A stretch of DNA of 64,000 nucleotides from Symsagittifera roscoffensis (lineage: Eukaryota; Xenacoelomorpha; Acoela; Convolutidae). Positions 56,255 through 64,000 of this stretch are shown one piece after another; positions within the stretch are counted from its first letter, which is position 1; every line of letters starts with the position of its first letter. The notes beneath the pieces were generated by a model, which ran no database searches, was not told the DNA's origin, and saw only the letters and a program-made list of their open reading frames with translations. The DNA is taken from NCBI RefSeq assembly GCF_963678635.1, contig NC_087066.1:66907477-66971476 (forward strand), given 5' to 3'. The translations under genes and the position numbers were made by a program.

Positions 56255-56663
56255 GGTTGGCCATTCTTTTTCGAGTGTAGTGGGGTCATCTTGTCTTTGG
56301 ATGTTCGTCTTTGGTGTTGTATGCTGATCTATATACTGCAAGATATAATTTACATTTTATAAAATTTTTATTAGTTTAATGTTTTAGTTATGATTTTGGT
56401 TAGTTGTTTTCACAAAAGCTTTTTGTTTTAGTTCAGTTATTTTGAAGAGTTACTCACCCCTGAGTAGCTCTTATTAAAAATAGGAGTGTGGTCACAAAGC
56501 GTGGATGTAGCACGGTGGGTTAGGCCGGCTATAGAGCATGCTCAGGACGTCCTCTTCTGGTGGGTTAGGCCAGGAGTGGGAGTATGATAGCATGCGGTTT
56601 TTGTGAGAGGTCCTGTTATGTGACAACGTTTTATGTTGGGTTTGTTGAGGTTTTTCTTATGTT
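56255..56663. other. No gene; short GGTGGGTTAGGCC repeat
   Basis: GGTGGGTTAGGCC occurs twice (~56,514 and ~56,559). It otherwise carries nothing recognisable. The left end of the 2.64-kb duplication follows. Confidence 0.45.
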
Positions 56664-59301
56664 TTGTTGGTTGTGTCCTTTTTTCAAAAATCAAATTGTT
56701 TGTGGTATGGGTTTGTCTTTCGACTTTTTTGTGTTTTATTATTTCTTTCTTAGACTTTATAATAGTCTTCAAAAGAATAAATTATCCAGTTTTAAACTGG
56801 GTTAATCCGGTTTGGGTACCGTTGGTTTCCTTTTCTTAGTCATGCTGTTATGCTATGTGTTGTGGTGTTTAGTAAGCTGCATTGGTTAGTTTTGTTTAGT
56901 ATATAATTCCTTTCCAACCGGGTTAAAGGAAAGTTTGAAACTTGTTATCGTGTGTTAGAGTTGTTGAGTGTGAAAGCTTGAAACTGAAATTCATTATTTA
57001 AACAATTCTTCGTGGGCGAGCTGAGCGAATTTGGATAGAATTCTTGTGCGAGTGAATGAAAATATCAAAAGGTTAGTACTGCATTTGCTTCTTATTAATT
57101 TACTTCATAGAATTTCAATTTTACTGCTAGTTGTTGGGGAAAATTAAGTTACAAATTTTCATCATTATTAGATTTACTGCATTTGGGAAAAAATTTATAA
57201 ATTAAATTATTGCATTGGTATTTATTTAATTATTTGGTGCAAAAAATTAATAGAGTTTTAAACAGTTTGAAGAAGTTTTCAATTTTCATTTTCTTTTGTG
57301 AATTTTTCAGATGATCGTTGGATGAAGGCTAAAATTCTAAAGAAGACATGAATAAAGAATGGTTAGTTTCTAATTTTAATAACTAGGTACTAATATGTAT
57401 AGTTCATACTTACCTGTTAGTCGTCGGGGAAGAAACCGTGGGGGAAGATGTCGTGGATGAGATCTGAAGTTGTTAGTAATTTAGCTAAGATGCGGATGAT
57501 ATTTTTAGTTTGAAGCAGTGGCCAAAGCAATTGAAGTGCTTTAATGGTGGTTAGTTCTTCAGTGCCAACTGCAAACTCATAAGGTGTGTTTTGGATTAGA
57601 TTATATAATTTGTGATTGAATTTAGTGTTGTGGATGAATTCTAAAATGGGGATTTCTATAGGTTGAACAAACTCGTGTGGGAGAAGAAAGGGTCGGGATT
57701 CTTCTGCGTTGAAGGTCTTGGTGATGGGACAAAAAAATACATTTGGGTTATGGGATCATAATTTCGAAGAATACCATGAAAGTTAGTATCTTTAATGCAA
57801 TATGTGAAGTTAAGAAAGAATGGTGAGGTGTATTTGGAATTGATGAATTGAAAACGGTGGTGTGGTTGTCTGTAGGTCGAAGTGATTTTGGATAAAACGA
57901 TAATATGTATATGTGTGAGTTTGTTTAGTGCGCAACATAATATCGTGTGAGCAGTGCAAATCTCTTTCATGTGGTGCAAGGAAATGAAAGGTTAGTGAAA
58001 ATATTTGGAAGCGTTCTTTAAAACTTTCGTAGGCTTGTGTGTCTGTTAGTGCTTCTGAAATGATGTGGTCAAATTTGCGGTCAAAGATATTGAGTGTAAA
58101 TACATATGGTGTTTTAATGAAAAATTTTTCTGTGATTTGTGGGTTAGTGAAGCGATCGTCGTCTAAGAATTGATCTTGGTTAGATCTGATGATGTTATGA
58201 TCGTAATATTCTAGCGTATATTCGTTAGCTCGGGGTGCAGTGTATGTTTTTAGTGATTTTTTATATCCGATGTAAGTAAATTATCTAGGTTTTAGTGGTG
58301 TAGTGAGTCGATATAGCATGTCCTTATTTCGTTCTATATCGATGTGAGTGTTAGATAAAGGTAAGCAAAGGGGATTAGTAAAATGATAATATGAGGTCCA
58401 AGGAAGGGTAGGCATTAAAACGTGTTCGTCTACAAAGTTACGTGTCTCGTTAGTGTCGTGAGGGGTGTTTAAGGTGTATTGTGGAAATGAGGGTAAGGTG
58501 ATAGCTAAAAATTCTTTTGTATTAGTGTGATTTGGGTGATTTATATATTCACGGGCTGTTCCTGGTTTTGCTGGGAAAGGATGGTTGGGGAACTTTCTTT
58601 TAAAAGTGCGGTAAGTGCTCTATTAGTGCTGAGTGAATATTCAGTAGATGTGGATGATGGTGCTAATGATTGGGTATAAATTGAAGAGGGTGTAGGGGTA
58701 GGAGGGTTGGATGAATCTATTGTGGATGAAATTTGGTTTATGGTGGGGGTATCAAGGTGGTAGGGTTGTTGTTGTAATGTAATAAAATTATCTAGTTCTG
58801 GGGAGATTTGGGGGGTATCTGGAGAATTGGATGATCGGTCTGAATGATGTGAAGAATAGGTTGGAGTGACTTGGGAAGCGTAAGAGGGTGTAGAATTGGT
58901 AGGGACGGGGTTATTTGGTAGCATTGGTTGAAAAGGGGGTTGGGAAAAAATTGAGGGGTTGGTGTGAAAATTATTGGATGGAGATGGTTCAGAGTCGGCA
59001 AATTCATCGGGGGTTTCAATATTCGGGTTATTGAGTTGTGATGTGGAGTATAAAGCTGAGATGTGTGAATTAGTATCGGAATTAATGCCTGATGTTACAT
59101 TACTGGTTGGGAAATCGGGTGGCGGGAAAGCAAAAAGTGGTATTATTGTAATTGGAGTAGTTAGGTTGGTTGGGTGGGAATTTGAACGGTGTAGGGATCC
59201 AAGTTGTCGGCTCATCGTGGGCTAAAAAAAATTATTATTTTGAGACTGAAAAGCGGTGGTATGGGGTTGTTCTATAATTTGTTCATAAGTATTTTCATCT
59301 T
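56664..59301. repeat. 2.64-kb tandem duplication, left copy
   Basis: This segment is repeated directly at 59,302-61,940 with an offset of 2638-2639 bp. The left boundary is at TTTTGTTGGTTGTG. The unit comprises the last ~85 bp of the glycoprotein-like frame, the whole second gene and ~0.75 kb of downstream non-coding DNA. Identity is about 99%. Confidence 0.95.
57417..59215 (-). pseudogene. Second gene of the viral-type unit, duplicate copy (possible nucleoprotein)
   Basis: The ATG is at 59,215. The first 224 codons are Ser/Thr/Pro/Asn-rich and disordered (58,541-59,215, open throughout in this copy). The reading then has to move to another register, where ordered text continues (LMPTLPWTSYYHF); a TAA lies at 58,281-58,283. 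A further shift near 57,990 leads to the C-terminal frame (MHHMKEICTAHTILCCALNK). A private 1-bp loss near 57,737 (seven A instead of AAAAAATA) closes that frame early at 57,656. The glycoprotein gene is absent upstream apart from its last codons, so this copy is an orphan. Confidence 0.55.
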
Positions 59302-61940
59302 TTGTTGGTTGTGTCCTTTTTTCAAAAATCAAATTGTTTGTGGTATGGGTTTGTCTTTCGACTTTTTTGTGTTTTATTATTTCTTTCTTAGACTTTATAA
59401 TAGTCTTCAAAAGAATAAATTATCCAGTTTTAAACTGGGTTAATCCGGTTTGGGTACCGTTGGTTTCCTTTTCTTAGTCATGCTGTTATGCTATGTGTTG
59501 TGGTGTTTAGTAAGCTGCATTGGTTAGTTTTGTTTAGTATATAATTCCTTTCCAACCGGGTTAAAGGAAAGTTTGAAACTTGTTATCGTGTGTTAGAGTT
59601 GTTGAGTGTGAAAGCTTGAAACTGAAATTCATTATTTAAACAATTCTTCGTGGGCGAGCTGTGCGAATTTGGATAGAATTCTTGTGCGAGTGAATGAAAA
59701 TATCAAAAGGTTAGTACTGCATTTGCTTCTTATTAATTTACTTCATAGAATTTCAATTTTACTGCTAGTTGTTGGGGAAAATTAAGTTACAAATTTTCAT
59801 CATTATTAGATTTACTGCATTTGGGAAAAAATTTATAAATTAAATTATTGCATTGGTATTTATTTAATTATTTGGTGCAAAAAATTAATAGAGTTTTAAA
59901 CAGTTTGAAGAAGTTTTCAATTTTCATTTTCTTTTGTGAATTTTTCAGATGATCGTTGGATGAAGGCTAAAATTCTAAAGAAGACATGAATAAAGAATGG
60001 TTAGTTTCTAATTTTAATAACTAGGTACTAATATGTATAGTTCATACTTACCTGTTAGTCGTCGGGGAAGAAACCGTGGGGGAAGATGTCGTGGATGAGA
60101 TCTGAAGTTGTTAGTAATTTAGCTAAGATGCGGATGATATTTTTAGTTTGAAGCAGTGGCCAAAGCAATTGAAGTGCTTTAATGGTGGTTAGTTCTTCAG
60201 TGCCAACTGCAAACTCATAAGGTGTGTTTTGGATTAGATTATATAATTTGTGATTGAATTTAGTGTTGTGGATGAATTCTAAAATGGGGATTTCTATAGG
60301 TTGAACAAACTCGTGTGGGAGAAGAAAGGGTCGGGATTCTTCTGCGTTGAAGGTCTTGGCGATGGGACAAAAAATATACATTTGGGTTATGGGATCATAA
60401 TTTCGAAGAATACCATGAAGGTTAGTATCTTTAATGCAATATGTGAAGTTAAGAAAGAATGGTGAGGTGTATTTGGAACTGATGAATTGAAAACGGTGGT
60501 GTGGTTGTCTGTAGGTCGAAGTGATTTTGGATAAAACGATAATATGTATATGTGTGAGTTTGTTTAGTGCGCAACATAATATCGTGTGAGCAGTGCAAAT
60601 CTCTTTCATGTGGTGCAAGGAAATGAAAGGTTAGTGAAAATATTTGGAAGCGTTCTTTAAAACTTTCGTAGGCTTGTGTGTCTGTTAGTGCTTCTGAAAT
60701 GATGTGGTCAAATTTGCGGTCAAAGATATTGAGTGTAAATACATATGGTGTTTTAATGAAAAATTTTTCTGTGATTTGTGGGTTAGTGAAGCGATCGTCG
60801 TCTAAGAATTGATCTTGGTTAGATCTGATGATGTTATGATCGTAATATTCTAGCGTATATTCGTTAGCTCGGGGTGCAGTGTATGTTTTTAGTGATTTTT
60901 TATATCCGATGTAAGTAAATTATCTAGGTGTTAGTGGTGTAGTGAGTCGATATAGCATGTCCTTATTTCGTTCTATATCGATGTGAGTGTTAGATAAAGG
61001 TAAGCAAAGGGGATTAGTAAAATGATAATATGAGGTCCAAGGAAGGGTAGGCATTAAAACGTGTTCGTCTACAAAGTTACGTGTCTCGTTAGTGTCGTGA
61101 GGGGTGTTTAAGGTGTATTGTGGAAATGAGGGTAAGGTGATAGCTAAAAATTCTTTTGTATTAGTGTGATTTGGGTGATTTATATATTCACGGGCTGTTC
61201 CTGGTTTTGCTGGGAAAGGATGGTTGGGGAACTTTCTTTTAAAAGTGCGGTAAGTGCTCTATTAGTGCTGAGTGAATATTCAGTAGATGTGGATGATGGT
61301 GCTAATGATTGGGTATAAATTGAAGAGGGTGTAGGGGTAGGAGGGTTGGATGAATCTATTGTGGATGAAATTTGGTTTATGGTGGGGGTATCAAGGTGGT
61401 AGGGTTGTTGTTGTAATGTAATAAAATTATCTAGTTCTGGGGAGATTTGGGGGGTATCTGGAGAATTGGATGATCGGTCTGAATGATGTGAAGAATAGGT
61501 TGGAGTGACTTGGGAAGCGTAAGAGGGTGTAGAATTGGTGGGGACGGGGTTATTTGGTAGCATTGGTTAAAAAGGGGGTTGGGAAAAAATTGAGGGGTTG
61601 GTGTGAAAATTATTGGATGGAGATGGTTCAGAGTCGGCAAATTCATCGGGGGTTTCAATATTCGGGTTATTGAGTTGTGATGTGGAGTATAAAGCTGAGA
61701 TGTGTGAATTAGTATCGGAATTCATGCCTGATGTTACATTACTGGTTGGGAAATCGGGTGGCGGGAAAGCAAAAAGTGGTATTATTGTAATTGGAGTAGT
61801 GAGGTTGGTTGGGTGGGAATTTGAACGGTGTAGGGATCCAAGTTGTCGGCTCATCGTGGGCTAAAAAAATTATTATTTTGAGACTGAAAAGCGGTGGTAT
61901 GGGGTTGTTCTATATTTTGTTCATAAGTATTTTCATCTTG
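59302..61940. repeat. 2.64-kb tandem duplication, right copy (native context)
   Basis: This is the copy still contiguous with the glycoprotein-like gene; similarity to the left copy ends at about 61,940 (TATTTTCATCTT). It is therefore the original and the left copy the derivative. Confidence 0.9.
60055..61854 (-). pseudogene. Second gene of the viral-type unit, native copy (possible nucleoprotein)
   Basis: The ATG at 61,854 overlaps the stop of the glycoprotein-like frame by 4 nt. N-terminal ~215 codons are Ser/Thr/Pro-rich (disordered); a TAA at 61,567-61,569 is private to this copy (CAA in the other). A register change near 61,200-61,250 leads to ordered sequence, then TAA at 60,920-60,922. 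Another change near 60,630 leads to an open C-terminal frame of 187 codons (YDPITQMYIFCPIAKTFN; TIKALQLLWPLLQTKN; ends HGFFPDD). Those three lesions are shared with the duplicate. Gene order glycoprotein then this gene, and its size, would fit a chuvirus-like nucleoprotein, but I did not verify this by alignment. Confidence 0.5.
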
Positions 61941-64000
61941 TGAGTGGCGTGTCATTATATGTTGGATGGGACTTTGTGATATGGTTGGTCTAAAATTTGG
62001 ATTATGTGTTATTGCTAAGTTTCGAAAATTACGTGGGACTAGGGATAATGGATGGTTATGTGGTAGGGGTGGTAACTGTGGTGCTGTTGGCGTTGTGTCT
62101 ACATTGTTATGTTCTTCGTCGTATGTGTTCTGTCTTGTTGCTATTTTTGTGTTGTATTCTTTTATTTGTGCATCTAAAAGAATTTTGTTTATTGATGTAG
62201 AAAAAATTCCAAAAAATCCTGCAAATAGTATGCGTGCTACACTTGCTTGTCTATTGACTTGTGTGTGTATAGTACATGTGTTATAGATTCTTTTTAAGAG
62301 TGAAAAAAGAAATCCAATAAAGTTAAACTTTGCGTATAAAATAGTCAGTTTTTCTAAGATGTAGTAGGGCCATCCTAGAAAATCAAGAATTTCATTCTTG
62401 AGTGTAACAAAGCTAAAAATAATGATAGGTGATATATCTTGGGGACGGTATTTTTCACCGTTTAGATATATGTAATCTTTAATGTCTTTAAAATATCCGC
62501 TATAGTCTTGCGTATAGATGTCTGCAAATCCTGCGGTTTCGGCAAGTTTGCGTAAGTTTTGGTCAATTGATTGTCATTGTATTGTGTCCATTTGTGTTAA
62601 TAATTTTTGGAATTGTTGTGTTCTAATGTGATGTTGAATGTCTGATTTTGAGTATATTCCTATTGATTGTAAGTCTATATTGGGGTTTCGAGCGATAGCG
62701 CGAATGCTTTCTGGTGAAAATTTTTTGAGTGATTGCATTAATGTGGGATATGGGGTGAGAAGGTAATATTTATCTTCATCAGGGTTTAGTTGTACTACAT
62801 TGTGGCTATTTTCTGATCCACATGGGACTGCGGTATCCCAGAAATAGGTTCTTCTTGAAAGTGTGTCAACGAAATGTACTTTGTTCTTATAAAAGATAGG
62901 GATTCTTTTATAGCATCGTTTGTCTTCAAAAACGTATAGTGGTGATACTTTTTTGGTACAAGTATAAAACCATAAAATGTTTCCTTCATAGTCTAAAAAA
63001 TTTGATCTATTTCCTGATAGTAAATATCCTGCGTAGGGTATTTTTAATACTGCTAGTGCAAGTGATTGTAATATTTGTGTTCTTTCTAATTCGCATAGTT
63101 GATGTAGTGTTTCTAATTCAGAGAGTGACATTTCTTGAAAAATTCGGCTAATCGTGTAGTCTAGTTTCATATCTAAGTGAATATCATAGTGGATATTACC
63201 GAAATATGTACTATTCATTAGTGATAGTTCTTGTAAACGTGTGCTTTGATCGTCTTGGGGCTTTAAATGTCCACCAGGTTGACCTGTATTTTTTTGAAAA
63301 TGAACTGGTATGTATGATGTTCCTTCATTTGGAGGATGACTTGTGGCGTATGGGTCGACTTTTGTTTTTCCAGTGGTCATGTCAAATCCTTTTTCGTATT
63401 CAACTAGTATTTCGGAGTATTGTGTTTTGTGAAGTGGGTTTCTGTATTTACATGCAAGTTCTGTTTCTTGATATATTTGAAAACGTGTTAATTTATTTTC
63501 TATATTATGAATGTTTCTAAAATTAGAACTTATTTTTCGTAATGGATTTACTTGTTCATATGGTATTGATTGTATAAAATATTTTTCGTGAAATTTTATC
63601 ATACGAGCGTGTATTTTTGCTACTTGAAATGTTGTACATGTGTCTTCGGGGAACCAAACAATTGTTGCTTGTGTTCTTGTTGTAGGGTCACAATAGCCTT
63701 GGTCGTTTTTACAAGGTAATCTAATTCCTTGATAGATCATTGTGTTGTCTGATAAATCTCGTGTGAGTTGAATTTTTTCGAGTTGTATTTTCCAATCGAA
63801 AAACATTATTTCTTGGTATCCTTTATTTTTTGTGTCTGCTTTGCAGTTTGATGGGTTATTTATACCAATGTGTGGTATCCAGTGTTTATCGTGCATGTCA
63901 TAGGTTAATCGTCCGTGTGCGCCGTTATATGGGTACTTTTCATCTAATTTTATATGTCCTTGATATCTTTCAAGTTCTGCTTGATGTACAGAATCTGAAA
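61851..64000 (-). pseudogene. Class III (gB-like) viral glycoprotein, chuvirus/retroelement-envelope type, one internal stop
   Basis: The frame is open from beyond the right edge to 62,577 (over 470 codons visible), is cut by one TGA at 62,574-62,576, then stays open for 240 more codons to TGA at 61,851. Visible family-like features include paired Cys around PCKNDQGYC, VWFPEDTC, the helix motif LCELERTQIL, a CYKRIPIFY strand and FVDTLSRRTYFW. These resemble the gB-like fusion glycoproteins of chuviruses and of some BEL/Pao elements. Beyond the stop are hydrophobic segments (~62,330-62,420 and ~62,190-62,245, the latter a likely transmembrane span) and a Pro/Asn-rich tail. The N-terminus lies outside the window. 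Role: membrane fusion at entry. The stop should truncate it before the anchor. Confidence 0.7.

Noticed and set aside
56480..56580. tRNA-derived SINE (TAGCACGGTGGGTTAGGC resembles an A box)
   Set aside because: No matching B box (GGTTCRANYCC) at the expected distance and no poly-A or target duplication.
56664..61940. The 2.64-kb direct repeats as LTRs of a retroelement
   Set aside because: They are adjacent to each other with no internal region, contain coding sequence, and the glycoprotein frame enters one of them.
61966..62286. Plus-strand hydrophobic frame of 106 codons
   Set aside because: It is the shadow of the glycoprotein-like C-terminal region on the minus strand, which is continuously open to the ATGA overlap.

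Overview
The window reads as a mobile-element-rich stretch of an invertebrate animal genome: AT-rich, eukaryotic-style promoters, decayed Ty3/gypsy and non-LTR retrotransposons, a Maverick/Polinton, and an endogenous virus-like segment. A nematode, arthropod or similar host would fit, but nothing here fixes the phylum. Only one candidate host gene is convincing: a membrane-anchored GNAT acetyltransferase (NAT8/camello-like) at 21,859-22,545 (minus).

Layout. 1-3.5 kb: AT-rich with nothing recognisable. 3.5-20 kb: an interspersed repeat runs into a very large 72-bp minisatellite (24 codons per unit) in three blocks (4.07-13.69, 14.63-16.80, 17.75-19.05 kb), each followed by a copy of the same ~0.94-kb spacer. 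One plus-strand frame (Gly/Arg/Pro-rich) looks like the ancestral coding frame, but it is now broken by stops and indels. 20-32 kb: foldback sequences, a GC-rich 24-bp repeat island, the acetyltransferase, remains of a gypsy-like pol (24.05-26.15, minus) and of a non-LTR reverse transcriptase (26.85-27.35, plus).

32.1-55.1 kb: a Maverick/Polinton. Its minus strand carries a Cys-rich protein, a small membrane protein, the major capsid protein (two lesions), a small basic virion-type protein (frameshift), a penton-like minor capsid protein, an apparently intact integrase, accessory proteins, the packaging ATPase (one stop and one frameshift) and a nuclease-like gene split by a local duplication. 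That duplication left an open chimeric nuclease::ATPase reading frame. The plus strand carries a 198-aa unknown gene and the protein-primed DNA polymerase B (45.7-49.6 kb), which has frameshifts and stops. Its 3' half plus ~1.9 kb of flank is duplicated in tandem (47.87-51.53 / 51.53-55.13 kb). Intergenic regions of the element carry eukaryotic promoter modules: seven CRE-like sites in 60-bp repeats, two inverted CArG boxes and five phased CCAAT boxes, two of these regions with a TATA box.

56.7-64 kb: a minus-strand viral-type unit. A long reading frame runs in from beyond the right edge and resembles the gB-like (class III) glycoproteins of chuviruses and of some retroelement envelopes. It is interrupted by a single TGA and ends in a 4-nt ATGA overlap with a second gene. 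That second gene has a Ser/Thr/Pro-rich N-terminus and a more ordered C-terminus, perhaps a nucleoprotein. A 2.64-kb segment holding this second gene is duplicated in tandem.

Recurring theme: four separate local tandem duplications, of 0.9-3.7 kb, each breaking or copying genes. This is either a duplication-prone locus or partly an assembly effect. Most elements are dead or dying. The best candidates for novelty are the Maverick with animal-type enhancer modules, the chimeric nuclease/ATPase, and the neighbouring class III fusogen-like unit. All identifications come from reading motifs by eye; no database search was run.
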